64,000 nucleotides of DNA, taken from assembly GCA_046566065.1 (NCBI GenBank), contig JBKHXK010000001.1, positions 1 to 64,000 on the forward strand, in the 5' to 3' direction. Made by a program: the position numbers and the translations under genes. Under the pieces are notes generated by a model. That model did not search any database. It had not been told where the DNA came from and saw only the letters and a list, made by a program, of their open reading frames with translations. The stretch is from MB1-2 sp046566065 (GTDB lineage Bacteria; Actinomycetota; CADDZG01; WHSQ01). Positions 1-8,792 of the stretch are shown piece after piece (position 1 is the stretch's first letter; each line of letters opens with the position of its first letter).

Positions 1-935
1 GACCGTCGCGACGCAGCACCGCCCGGCGCAGCTCGCGCGCCGGGAACCTCTTCGCGCTGCCGGCAGCAAGCGGGCGACCGTCGGGATCCTCGACCAGCGC
101 CTGGATGCGGGAGTCGCAGGTAAGCATCTCCACGATCCCCGGAGCCAGCACGACGCCGGTGTCCGTGACGGCGTTGGCGTCGCCCTTGCTGAGCGCCTCG
201 GCCGAGACGTGGACCACGACCGTGGACGTGGACGCCTCGCCGTCTCTTGCGGAGGTGGCCAGAGCAACGAGCGCATCGGCGCGGCGCTGGCTCATCGACG
301 GAGCCTCGTTGCCTTCGAAGAGGGGTTGGGGTGAATCGGGTTCTTCGGGAAGGTCGTGGGCGAGGCGGTCAACCGCTTCGGTCAGCGCAACCGCTTGGTC
401 GGCGGGCAGCATGCCCTGGAGATAAAGGGTCTGGTCGTTCATCCACCACCATTCCAGCGAGCGGTTGGCCTGAGCGGTCTCGACGTCTTCTTTAGAAGCT
501 CGGATGGCCTCGTCGCCTCGTTGGCGGATGCAGGCCACGGTGACCCCTCGGGCCCAGCGAGTGAGCCTCTTTTCGGTCTCGGGCGTGGCGAAGCGGGTGA
601 GCTCGACGGTCTTGTCCAGCGACAGCGAGCCCGCTTCCAGTGCGGAGGACAGGTGAGGGAGCTTCTCCAGGGCATGGGCGGCTTTGACCCAGCGCTCGGC
701 CTTCCACTTGGAGACGTGGAAGACGCCCGCGACCATCTCGGCGGTGTCGCGAGCGCCCTCGTGGCGATGCAGGGCAGCGCGGTCGGCCGACAGGATGCGG
801 CGCAGGCGCTCGCGATCGGTCTTGCCGGTGACGGCGGCAGAGTCGAAGAGGTCGGAGCGGATCGCCTGGCGGTCTTTTGCGGACCTCGGCATAGAGAGTG
901 GCAGGGTCGAGGGCCCTTATGTCGCTCATGAGCAT
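1..935 (-). CDS. DUF222 / 13E12-repeat family protein (HNH-type), frameshifted and cut by the left edge
   Basis: Two minus-strand frames together read as one DUF222 (13E12 repeat) protein. The first, from ATG at 935, reads MLMSDIRALDPATLYAEVRK. The second, usable from about 892, continues DRQAIRSDLFDSAAVTGKTD and runs off the window. The change of frame falls in a run of four A residues (four T on the plus strand, 874-877); removing one A joins them cleanly. DUF222 proteins usually end in an HNH nuclease domain, which would lie outside the window here. The ATG at 935 sits where transcription from the SOS promoter just upstream should begin, so I read it as a leaderless start. If the frameshift is real, the usable product starts at ATG 892 (MPRSAKDRQ) or is dead. 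An assembly error is equally possible. Confidence 0.75.
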
Positions 936-942
936 GCTTGAC

Positions 943-971
943 ATACTATCGAACATATGTTCGACTGTCAA
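943..971 (-). promoter_or_regulatory. SOS promoter: TTGACA / 17 bp / TAGTAT with LexA box in the spacer
   Basis: On the minus strand TTGACA (971-966) is followed after exactly 17 bases by TAGTAT (948-943), a good sigma-70-type promoter. The spacer carries the perfect palindrome TCGAACATATGTTCGA (949-964), which fits the actinobacterial LexA consensus TCGAAC-N4-GTTCGA. LexA bound there would block RNA polymerase. The predicted start point, 7-8 bases past the -10, coincides with the ATG at 935. Some mycobacterial 13E12 family genes are known to be LexA-controlled, which fits the downstream gene. Confidence 0.85.
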
Positions 972-1020
972 CCCCAAAAATGGCCCTGAGCAGGGTTTTC
1001 TTAGCCGTTGAACCTAGCGA

Positions 1021-2451
1021 CTACTCCCCGGCCAGGGGCGGGACGTGGTCGGGGTGGGCCTTCTTCAACCAGGCTTGCTCCTTCTTGCCGAGCCGGGTCT
1101 GAGAGGGCTCGCCGGCCCAGAGCTCCCGTGCGATCGCCTGCCAGTTAGCGGTGGACTCGAGACGGGCCGTGAGCGAGGCGACTCCGAACGACATCCGGTT
1201 GAAGGTCACCATGATCCCCGGGATGCCGACCTTGCGCAGGGTCTGGAACATCGGCGAACGCGGATCGAATCCCGCCGACGCGATCCCGCGTACGTGCTTG
1301 GTGTCGATCGTGAAGGGCTCGTCGACCAGCATGGCCGCGTTGATCCTCAGGAGGTGGTCCCAGATCGCGTCGATCTCCGGGGTCTTCCGATTGAGGATGC
1401 CGAGACCCTCCATCGCGATCCGGCCGCGCTCGCGGTCACCGTGGATCAGACCCTGCATCAGCTCGAGGAGCAGTTTCAGTGTCCCCGGATCGACCGCGCG
1501 CACGAGGCCGTAGTCCAGGAACGCGACCTTGCCGTGTGGAAGCAAGAGGTAGTTGCCCGGGTGCGGGTCGGCGGAGAAGATGTTGAACCGGTTCAGGCAG
1601 CCGTAGAAGAAGCGGAACAGGATCTCGCCTAACTCGTCCTTGCGCTCCTGGTCCCACTCGAGAGCCGTGCTGAAGGGCTTGCCCTTGATGAACTCCTGCG
1701 TGATCACCCGCGTCTTCGAGTACTCCGGGAACACCTTCGGAACCACGATGAACGGATGGCCGTCGAACAGCTCGGCGAAGTGCGCCTGGTTCGTCGCCTC
1801 CCGCCGGTAGTCAAGCTCCTCGAGGACCCGCTCCTTCACCTCGTTGGCAACCTCCTTGGGATCGAGGTTCGGAGCGATCGCCACGGCCAGCTTCGTCATC
1901 GCGGACACGTTGCGGATGTCCGCCCGAACGGCTTGATCGACGCCTGGATACTGGACCTTCACCGCCACCTCTTCGCCGGTGGGCAGGGTGGCGCGATGGA
2001 CCTGACCGATCGAGGCCGCCGCGATGGCCTCGTCATCGAAGGTCGCGAAGACCTCCTCGACCGGACGACCGAACTCCTCCTTGATCACCTGCTTGGAGGC
2101 CTCCGGGTCCATCGGGGGGGCCGAGTTCTGCAACATCGTCAGGGCCTCTTTGTAGGTCGAGAGGTAGTCACCCGGAGCGGAGAACTCGTAGAAGGAGGCG
2201 AGCTGGCCCAACTTCATGGCGGCCCCCTTCATCTCGCCCAGCATGTCCACGAGTTGCTGAGCGGTCTGTTGGTGGAAGCCGTCCAGGAACTCGCCCGCCC
2301 TGCCCGGCGAGGCGAAGGACCTGGCCCTGGTGCCGAGGAAGCGGAAAGCCGACTTGCCCGTCTGACCGGCCATCTTTGCGCCGCGCTGGGCCCAACCCGT
2401 GGGTATGGGCGCCTTGCCTTTCGGATCCCGGGGCCTGCCCTGTTCCGCCAT
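1021..2451 (-). CDS. ABC1/UbiB (AarF) family atypical kinase
   Basis: A 476-residue protein of the ABC1/ADCK/UbiB atypical kinase family. The family signature KxGQ is present as MKLGQLASF near residue 80. It is followed by the ATP-binding lysine segment EEVAVKVQYPG, the catalytic-loop stretch SADPHPGNYLLL and the metal-binding FLDYGLV, a DFG variant. Family members support quinone biosynthesis or lipid metabolism by an incompletely known mechanism; the exact substrate here cannot be told. No quinone genes are nearby. The ATG start is 21 bases from the divergent M28 peptidase start, so both promoters must overlap or lie inside coding sequence. Confidence 0.85.
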   Translation of the reverse strand: MAEQGRPRDPKGKAPIPTGWAQRGAKMAGQTGKSAFRFLGTRARSFASPGRAGEFLDGFHQQTAQQLVDMLGEMKGAAMKLGQLASFYEFSAPGDYLSTYKEALTMLQNSAPPMDPEASKQVIKEEFGRPVEEVFATFDDEAIAAASIGQVHRATLPTGEEVAVKVQYPGVDQAVRADIRNVSAMTKLAVAIAPNLDPKEVANEVKERVLEELDYRREATNQAHFAELFDGHPFIVVPKVFPEYSKTRVITQEFIKGKPFSTALEWDQERKDELGEILFRFFYGCLNRFNIFSADPHPGNYLLLPHGKVAFLDYGLVRAVDPGTLKLLLELMQGLIHGDRERGRIAMEGLGILNRKTPEIDAIWDHLLRINAAMLVDEPFTIDTKHVRGIASAGFDPRSPMFQTLRKVGIPGIMVTFNRMSFGVASLTARLESTANWQAIARELWAGEPSQTRLGKKEQAWLKKAHPDHVPPLAGE

Positions 2452-2472
2452 GAGGGCCGTACTCTAGTTGTT

Positions 2473-3438
2473 GTGGCCCTTCGCCCCCTGACGCTCGCCG
2501 TCGCCTCCCTCCTGGTCACCGCCTGCGCGGCGGCCGGCCCGGCGGCCCGCGAAGCTGCTCCCCAGACCTCGCCCCCCGCCCGGGAAGACCCCGCCTCCGT
2601 CGAGATGGCTCGAACGGGCGAAGGTTTCGACGACGGCCCGATCGGCAGCTTCAGCAAGAGCCGCGCTATGGCGCACGTCCGCAAGCTCGCCGCAGATATC
2701 GGGGTCCGCGTCAGAGCCACCCGCGGGGAACGCCGTGGGGCCCGCTATGTAGCCGAGAGCTTCGAGGCGATGGGCTATCGGGTGAACGTCCAGCGCTTCT
2801 CGGTCGATGGAGCCACCTCGCGCAACGTCGTCGCCTACTGGCCCGGCTCGCGCGCCTACGGGGTCGTGGTCGGCGGCCACATGGACACGGTCCCCGGCTC
2901 CCCGGGCGCCAACGACAACGCATCGGGGGTGGCCGTCCTCTTGGAGGTCGCTCGACTGGTAGCCGGCAAGGAGCCCGCACGCTCGGTGCGGTTCGTGGCT
3001 TTCGGCTCGGAGGAGTACGGCGAGGACCGCAGGCACCACGTGGGCAGCCAGACCTACGTGAACAGGCTCGGCGAAGAGGGCAGACGCCGGCTCGGCGGCA
3101 TGATCTCGGTCGACATGGTGGCCGACGGCCGGCCCCTGCTGGTGGGCAACTCCGGCATCGCCGACGATGTGGTCGCCAGGACCCTCTACCGGAAGGTCCG
3201 AAGAGCCGGCATCGGCGTCCGCTACCAGGTGCTGTGCGATTGCTCCGATCACGGCCCCTTCGAGCACGCGGGCATCCCGGCGGCGTTCGCCTACAGCGGG
3301 CAGGAGGCCAACTACCACGATCCCAGCGACACGGTGGCGAACCTGAACCCGGACCATCTGCTCAGAACCGGCAAAGCGATCCGTGCATTCGTCGTCGCCG
3401 TGGACAGAGCCATGCTGCAGAAGTTCAGACAACACTGA
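2473..3438 (+). CDS. M28-family zinc aminopeptidase, lipoprotein
   Basis: A 321-residue exported peptidase starting at GTG 2473. This start gives a compact lipoprotein signal (RPLTLAVASLLVTAC) with lipobox VTAC at cysteine 18. The reading frame stays open far upstream, but that part is antisense to the ABC1 kinase. The M28 di-zinc ligands are visible: GGHMDT (His), GANDNASG (Asp), FGSEEYG (Glu-Glu), SVDMV (Asp) and NYHDPSDT (His). Family members remove N-terminal amino acids from peptides; here it would act on the outer face of the membrane. It is followed closely by the LysM protein gene, possibly co-transcribed. Confidence 0.85.
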   Translation: MALRPLTLAVASLLVTACAAAGPAAREAAPQTSPPAREDPASVEMARTGEGFDDGPIGSFSKSRAMAHVRKLAADIGVRVRATRGERRGARYVAESFEAMGYRVNVQRFSVDGATSRNVVAYWPGSRAYGVVVGGHMDTVPGSPGANDNASGVAVLLEVARLVAGKEPARSVRFVAFGSEEYGEDRRHHVGSQTYVNRLGEEGRRRLGGMISVDMVADGRPLLVGNSGIADDVVARTLYRKVRRAGIGVRYQVLCDCSDHGPFEHAGIPAAFAYSGQEANYHDPSDTVANLNPDHLLRTGKAIRAFVVAVDRAMLQKFRQH

Positions 3439-3500
3439 GCATGGCGGCTTTTCCAGCTAGTCTTGAGCGGACTCCGAGACCCGATGACCAGGGAAGGCGG

Positions 3501-4016
3501 ATGGACCACCGGATGACCGAGACCTTCAAGCCTTACGAGCCCGACGACCCTGGTTACGACGCCTACGACGATTACGACTATCCGCCGGGCCGCAAGCCCA
3601 ACGTGTTGTGGGGCCGGGTGGCCGCTCTGGTCGTGGCTCTCTTCCTGGCGTTCTGGATCGGCCGGGGGACCGCCGGCGGCGGCGAGGACGACCAGGTCAA
3701 GGAACTGCGGACCCAGCTGGCCCAGGCTCAAGAGGACATCGAGCAGCTCTCCAGCGATCTGCAAGCTGCGCGCGATGAAGCCGCGGCGGCTACCGAGACA
3801 CCGGACCCGGCGGTCACCGAAGCCACCGACCCGGTCGACGAACCCGAGGGCGCTACCTACACGGTCGAGCCAGGCGACACCTTGAGGCTGATCGCGCAGC
3901 GCCTGTGCGGCGACCCCGAGGTGGCCGATCAGATCGAGGAGCTGAACGGGATCACCGACGCGACCCAGCTCTCGGTCGGAGAGACCCTCACGCTCCCTTC
4001 CGGCTGCGAGGTCTGA
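3501..4016 (+). CDS. LysM domain membrane protein
   Basis: A 171-residue single-pass protein. The ATG at 3501 is preceded by GGAAGG, which decides the start. Order of parts: an acidic, tyrosine-rich cytoplasmic N-terminus (PYEPDDPGYDAYDDYDY), one membrane helix at about residues 33-53, a short coiled coil rich in Q/E/L (VKELRTQLAQAQEDIEQL), a Thr/Pro/Glu linker, and a C-terminal LysM module (YTVEPGDTLRLIAQRLCG ... GETLTLP). LysM binds N-acetylglucosamine-containing glycans, so the protein probably contacts peptidoglycan. It is convergent with the transglutaminase gene, with only 4 bases between stop codons. Confidence 0.8.
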   Translation: MDHRMTETFKPYEPDDPGYDAYDDYDYPPGRKPNVLWGRVAALVVALFLAFWIGRGTAGGGEDDQVKELRTQLAQAQEDIEQLSSDLQAARDEAAAATETPDPAVTEATDPVDEPEGATYTVEPGDTLRLIAQRLCGDPEVADQIEELNGITDATQLSVGETLTLPSGCEV

Positions 4017-4020
4017 CCCG

Positions 4021-6150
4021 CTACACCTTCGGCGTCGAAGCCAGACGCTCCAACTCCTCGATCGCGGCCCTCGCTTCGTCGTCTGCCGGAGGAGCCGCTC
4101 CGTACCGCTCCTTCTCGAAAGCCTTCAACGCGGCCTGCGAATCCGGACGCGTGCGAGCGGCGGTCCGCGCCATCAATTCGGCTGCGGTCTCGGGTGGAGC
4201 GCGACCGGCGCCTCTCTGCGCGAGCGCCTCTTCGAAACTGCGGAAGGCGCGCGTCACCGGACCGGGAGCCAGTCGCTCGCGGCGGATCGGCTCCGGAGCG
4301 AAGGGTTCGGGGCGCAGACGTTTCCAGGCGATGTAACCGCCGACGAGGAAGGTGAGCGCCAGCAAGATGAAGAGACCGAGCTTCAGGTAGTCACCCACCG
4401 AGCTCAGATCGCCGAAGCTCGACGCGAGGAAGCTGATCACGCTCGCGAGCGGGATCGTCGAAGCGAGTTGCTCCTCGGCCGGCGGGATGTCGAAGGTGGG
4501 ATCGAACTCGTACCAACCCAGCCCGCCCGGGAACCAGACCTCCACCCAGGTGTGGGCATCGGAGTTGCGCACCTCGTAGTAGCCGGTGAAGGGGTTGCGA
4601 CGGCCGGGCGTGTAGCCGGCGACGAAACGGGTGGGGATGCCGAGCGAGCGCAGCATCACGGTGGTCGCCGAGGCGAACTGCTCGCAGAAGCCGACGTCGG
4701 TGTCGAACAGGAAGTGGTCGACCGCATCCTGACCTTCTGGGGGCACCGGGGAGTCGAGCGAGTAGCGGTAGTTCTCGGCCAGCCACGCTTCGATCGCCTT
4801 CACCTTGTCGTAGGTGGTCGTGGCGTTCTTCGTGATCTGCAGGGCCAACGCCTTCGTGCGTGCGGTCACGGTGTCGGGCAGTTCGACGTAACGCTGCATC
4901 GTCTCGGGCAGAGGACGATCAGGCATCGAGCGCAGCTCCTGCGGGGTGGCCGCTCCGCGACTGGACACCACGCTGTAGACCGTGCCCTCGGTCAGGGTGG
5001 ACGGGAGACGGATCCCACCCAGCTCGTCGATGTTGACCCCGCCCTCGTACCAGATCGCGTCTGGTTGTCCCGCCGCAAACAGCACGCTCGGTTGCTCCGC
5101 CTCCACATAGAAGGTCTGAGACACGGTCGCGCGGGGGCCGAGGCTTCTGAACTCTGTGGGATAGAAGTGCGGAGGCGAACCGGAACCGAGCGCCACGGTG
5201 TCTTCGTCGGGCGTCGCCTTCCACGTCACCCCGTCGTAGGTGTCGAACAGGATCCCCTTCCACATGGCCGGAGCCGAAGCTCGAACGCGCATGACCAGCG
5301 AGTCGTTGAGGTCACCGCGCACCCGCAGGTCGAGTTCGTTGTTGAAGCCATAGAAGGCCGTTCCGTTCGAACGGAAGCCGGGGGTGCCCCCGCTCAGGTC
5401 GAAACCGGGGTTCGAGATCCCGCCCGTGCTGGGGATCGCCCCGATGCCGGGACCGAGGCTGAACGGCAAGGCGAAGGTCCGCGCTCCGGTCGGCTGCGGG
5501 ATGACCAAGAAGAGCAAGGTCGCCACGAGAGCGGTGATGCCGAACGCCTTCGCCACGTCCCACACCGCGGGCGGCGCCTTCGCTGATGTGGGCGCCGACT
5601 TCGGCCGCTCCGGCGTCGCAACGCCGTCGACGCCCTCGGTCAGCTCGGAGCGATGGGCTAGAGCCATCGCCGCGATGGCGAAGGCGAAGTAGATCAGCAG
5701 GTAGATCGCGAACGTCATGTTCTGCGAGATCGTGGCCGCCGCCGCCATCAACGTAAGGGACGACCCCAGGGAGAAGTTCAGGTCTTTCCGGGCCGGAAGG
5801 TCGAAACCATGCAGTACCTGCACCCACAGGAAGAGGTCCGCGAGAGGGAAGCGGACCTCGTCCAAGGTCGCGATCCCACGCAACTGTCCGAAGAACCTGA
5901 TCAACGCGAAGATCGCGAGCACGGTCAGGGCGATCTTGATGTGCCAGTTGTCCTTGTCCCGCCGCACGTAGCTGACCCAGTAAGCGAAGGGCAACAGGAT
6001 CAGAAGCAGGACTCCCGTCTCACCGGAGATCGCGTTCTCCACGGTCAGAGCGAGAGCGCCGGTCATCACGGCGAGCAGAACCGTCACGCGTAGGAGGATC
6101 GAGTCCTCGGGCGCGCGCGTGCGGTTGGCGTTCCGCACCATCTCCATCAT
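4021..6150 (-). CDS. TgpA-like membrane transglutaminase (DUF3488 + transglutaminase core)
   Basis: A 709-residue membrane protein. The N-terminal ~180 residues contain several hydrophobic helices (DUF3488-like). A long extracytoplasmic region follows, with a transglutaminase-like core carrying the Cys-His-Asp triad: GFCEQFASA (Cys), SDAHTWVEVW (His) and YEFDPTF (Asp). One membrane helix near residue 590 and a charged cytoplasmic tail complete it. It ends the moxR-DUF58-tgpA operon, an arrangement common in bacteria and usually linked to envelope assembly. The substrate is unknown. Confidence 0.88.
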   Translation of the reverse strand: MMEMVRNANRTRAPEDSILLRVTVLLAVMTGALALTVENAISGETGVLLLILLPFAYWVSYVRRDKDNWHIKIALTVLAIFALIRFFGQLRGIATLDEVRFPLADLFLWVQVLHGFDLPARKDLNFSLGSSLTLMAAAATISQNMTFAIYLLIYFAFAIAAMALAHRSELTEGVDGVATPERPKSAPTSAKAPPAVWDVAKAFGITALVATLLFLVIPQPTGARTFALPFSLGPGIGAIPSTGGISNPGFDLSGGTPGFRSNGTAFYGFNNELDLRVRGDLNDSLVMRVRASAPAMWKGILFDTYDGVTWKATPDEDTVALGSGSPPHFYPTEFRSLGPRATVSQTFYVEAEQPSVLFAAGQPDAIWYEGGVNIDELGGIRLPSTLTEGTVYSVVSSRGAATPQELRSMPDRPLPETMQRYVELPDTVTARTKALALQITKNATTTYDKVKAIEAWLAENYRYSLDSPVPPEGQDAVDHFLFDTDVGFCEQFASATTVMLRSLGIPTRFVAGYTPGRRNPFTGYYEVRNSDAHTWVEVWFPGGLGWYEFDPTFDIPPAEEQLASTIPLASVISFLASSFGDLSSVGDYLKLGLFILLALTFLVGGYIAWKRLRPEPFAPEPIRRERLAPGPVTRAFRSFEEALAQRGAGRAPPETAAELMARTAARTRPDSQAALKAFEKERYGAAPPADDEARAAIEELERLASTPKV

Positions 6151-6160
6151 CGTCGGCCCA

Positions 6161-7351
6161 CTAGGTCAGACACCTGCCCAGGTCGGCGCCTTGCGAGATC
6201 ACGCGGGCCGGGATGCGGCGCTCGCCGATGGCATCGAGCGAGATCTCCTCGACCACGGACCTGCCGTCCCCCCAGGAGGCGGAGCGCGCCGCAACCACGA
6301 TCGCTCGCGATCCGTATGACTGAACCAGGCGAACGGCTTCGACCAGCGACGCCCCGGCCCGCCCGGTCGTGGGAGTGAGCAGCACGACGGTCCCCCGCCG
6401 GCCGATGCGTTCCAGCGACGCGGCCGCAAGCGGGCCCAAAGCTGCATCGATCGGCTCCGCGCGCGCCAGCCAGTCGAGCAGCCCGAACCGATCTGGGTCC
6501 GCGATCCTCTCGACCTTGTCGCCGGGAGCGCTGCGGACCAGATCGACGGGATGCCCCGTCTGGAGCGCGTAGATCGCGATCGAGGCCGCGGCCGAGGCGA
6601 GCGCTTCGAAGGCGGAATCCGGAGGTGCACCGGTGTCACCACCGGCCAGGACGAGAGCGACCCGGCTGGCTACCTCCTCTTCGAACTCGCACACGATCAG
6701 GTGCCCTGCACGGGCGGTCGACCGCCAGTGCACCGAGCGCGGAGGATCGCCCGGTCGATAGTCACGGACCCCGAGGAACTCCTCGCCGGCTCCGGTCCGC
6801 GCGCGTTCGTGCAAGACGTCGGAGGGGAACGACGACGGCTCGAGGATCGGGAAGGAGCGAAGCTCCACCCATCGCGGGACGACGGTCATCCGGCTCTCGA
6901 CCGGGACCCCGCGCTTCGACCGCAGGAAGCCGAACGGAGCTCCGGAAGCGAGCGTGACGTCGCCGGAGGCGAAGACGCCGCGACGGTCGGCCCTGCGGAC
7001 CAGCTCGACATGGGCGCGCTGTCCCGGTTTGAGGCGCTCGACCAGAACGGCGAAGCCGCCGAAGGCTTCGAAGTCGTCGGCCAGACGTAACAGGGGAAGC
7101 GTCCTGCGGCCCCCGTTCGTCACCTGTAAACCGACGCGAACCTCGTCGCCGACGCGAGCTCGTCTGGGGGTGGTGCGCTCCACCAGCGCCTGTCCGAGGG
7201 GGTGGCGGCTGAAGAGCGAACCGATAACCACACCCAGGACGCCCGCCGCGATGACGAAGAGCCACGACGCCTGAGCGGTGATGCCCGCCAGGAAGATCAA
7301 GCCGGCCACGAGACCGACGACGAAGGCTCGTTTGGTGAGCCTTCGTTTCAT
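6161..7351 (-). CDS. DUF58 domain membrane protein
   Basis: A 396-residue protein with two N-terminal membrane helices (FVVGLVAGLIFLAGI and LFVIAAGVLGVVIGSL), a beta-rich extracytoplasmic or linker segment, and the DUF58 core. The hallmark is GVRDYRPGDPPRSVHWRSTA near residues 215-235. The domain has a vWA-like fold and is nearly always encoded beside MoxR ATPases. Its ATG overlaps the moxR stop by 4 bp, and its stop lies 10 bases before the transglutaminase start. All three are therefore one translationally coupled operon. Confidence 0.88.
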   Translation of the reverse strand: MKRRLTKRAFVVGLVAGLIFLAGITAQASWLFVIAAGVLGVVIGSLFSRHPLGQALVERTTPRRARVGDEVRVGLQVTNGGRRTLPLLRLADDFEAFGGFAVLVERLKPGQRAHVELVRRADRRGVFASGDVTLASGAPFGFLRSKRGVPVESRMTVVPRWVELRSFPILEPSSFPSDVLHERARTGAGEEFLGVRDYRPGDPPRSVHWRSTARAGHLIVCEFEEEVASRVALVLAGGDTGAPPDSAFEALASAAASIAIYALQTGHPVDLVRSAPGDKVERIADPDRFGLLDWLARAEPIDAALGPLAAASLERIGRRGTVVLLTPTTGRAGASLVEAVRLVQSYGSRAIVVAARSASWGDGRSVVEEISLDAIGERRIPARVISQGADLGRCLT

Positions 7352-8304
7352 CCCGTGGCGCCGGTGGTGGGAACCGCGGTCTGAGACACGACCTCTTCGA
7401 CGGCAGCAGTAGCGCGGCCCGGTTCCAGACGGAGCTCGGCTGCCGGTATCACGCGATGGGCCAGTGCGGGCACGGCCAGCGCTTTCACATCATCGGGAGT
7501 GACGAAGTCGCGGCCCTCGACGAGGGCGCGGGCCTGTGCACATCGAACCAGCGAGATCGATGCGCGCGGGCTCGCCCCGAGTGCCAGATCGGGATGCTTG
7601 CGCGTCGCGGCGGTGATGCGCAACGCGTACTCGAGAACGGGGTCGGAGACGTGGGTCGAGCGAACGACCTTTCGGACCCCCACGACCTCGTCGGGGTCCA
7701 GCACGCCTTCGAGCTCCTCGATCGGATGCGAGAGGAGTTGAGCCTTGACGATCTCCGTTTCGGTGACCGGACCCGCGTATCCCAGCGACATCGTGATCGC
7801 GAAGCGATCGAGCTGACCCTCGGGCAAGGGGTACGTTCCGTGATGCTCCAACGGGTTCTGCGTCGCGACGACGAACAGGGGGTCGGGCAAGGCGTGCCTG
7901 ACGCCGTCCACGGTGACGGCTCCCTCGTCCATGGCCTCGAGCAGAGCCGACTGGGTCCGCGGCGTGGTTCGGTTGATCTCGTCGACCAGTACGACGTGGG
8001 CGAAGACGGGGCCGGGGATGAACTCGAAGCGCTGGTTCGCCTGGTTGTAGACCGCGGTCCCGGTGACATCGGTGGGCAGGAGGTCGGGAGTCGCCTGGAT
8101 CCGCTTGAAGGTTCCCCGGATCGAGCGCGCCATCGAGCGGCCCAGCATCGTCTTGCCGACGCCGGGTACGTCATCGATGAGGAGGTGACCGCCCGCGAAG
8201 AGAGCGGTGGCCGCCGCTTCGACGGCTTTGCGCTTCCCCTTGATCACCTTCTCCACGTTGTCGATCAAGAGGCGGGCTGCGCTGGTCGCAGCGGCACGAT
8301 CCAT
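7348..8304 (-). CDS. MoxR family AAA+ ATPase
   Basis: A 318-residue AAA+ ATPase. Walker A is DDVPGVGKTML (residues ~43-53), Walker B is VVLVDEINR, and the MoxR-typical sensor stretch VVATQNPLEHHGTYPLPEGQ is intact. MoxR proteins act as chaperones for metal insertion or complex maturation, typically with a DUF58/vWA partner. That partner is the next gene, overlapping by 4 bp. First gene of the operon; its ATG is 26 bases from the divergent archease start. Confidence 0.9.
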   Translation of the reverse strand: MDRAAATSAARLLIDNVEKVIKGKRKAVEAAATALFAGGHLLIDDVPGVGKTMLGRSMARSIRGTFKRIQATPDLLPTDVTGTAVYNQANQRFEFIPGPVFAHVVLVDEINRTTPRTQSALLEAMDEGAVTVDGVRHALPDPLFVVATQNPLEHHGTYPLPEGQLDRFAITMSLGYAGPVTETEIVKAQLLSHPIEELEGVLDPDEVVGVRKVVRSTHVSDPVLEYALRITAATRKHPDLALGASPRASISLVRCAQARALVEGRDFVTPDDVKALAVPALAHRVIPAAELRLEPGRATAAVEEVVSQTAVPTTGATG

Positions 8305-8330
8305 CCCCAGATTGTGGCACCTTCTAGGAC

Positions 8331-8750
8331 ATGACCGAGCCGGAGGCGGGATTCGAGACCCTCGAGCACACGGCCGACGTCGGCGTGCGCAGCTGGGGAC
8401 CCTCGCTGGAAGAGGCCTTCCGACAGTCGACGCTGGGATTGTTGGACATCATCGGCGTCTGGCGTCCGGGGCCCGGAGAGCGCATCCCGATCGAGGTAGT
8501 GGGCCGCGATCCGGGCGCCCTCTTGGTGGACTGGCTCTCGGAGGTGCTCTATCTCCAGGAGGTGAGAGATCCGGCGATCGCCGCCGTAGAGGTCCTATCC
8601 GTGCAGGGGGGCCGGGCGTCGGGCTGGGTCGAGATCGCGGAGCGTCCCGGGGAGATCGAGGGCACGGCGGTCAAAGCGATCACCTTCCATCAACTGGACG
8701 TGAGTCGCTCCGAGCGAGGTTGGTCGACCACCGTCTTCGTCGACATCTAG
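8331..8750 (+). CDS. Archease
   Basis: A 139-residue archease. The opening FETLEHTADVGVRSWG matches the family's conserved N-terminus with its metal-binding Asp. Archease is the cofactor that allows RtcB multiple turnovers and accelerates its guanylylation. The RtcB gene follows after 42 bases on the same strand, so the two very probably form an operon. Length is usual for the family. Confidence 0.9.
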   Translation: MTEPEAGFETLEHTADVGVRSWGPSLEEAFRQSTLGLLDIIGVWRPGPGERIPIEVVGRDPGALLVDWLSEVLYLQEVRDPAIAAVEVLSVQGGRASGWVEIAERPGEIEGTAVKAITFHQLDVSRSERGWSTTVFVDI

Positions 8751-8792
8751 AGAGATCGTTCGCAGCCCGCTCGACCGGGTAGAACGGGCTTC

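Noticed and set aside
1756..2472. Long open stretch upstream of the M28 peptidase start, in the same frame
   Set aside because: It is antisense to the ABC1 kinase and shows Arg/Gly/His-rich, non-domain sequence; the lipoprotein signal begins at GTG 2473.
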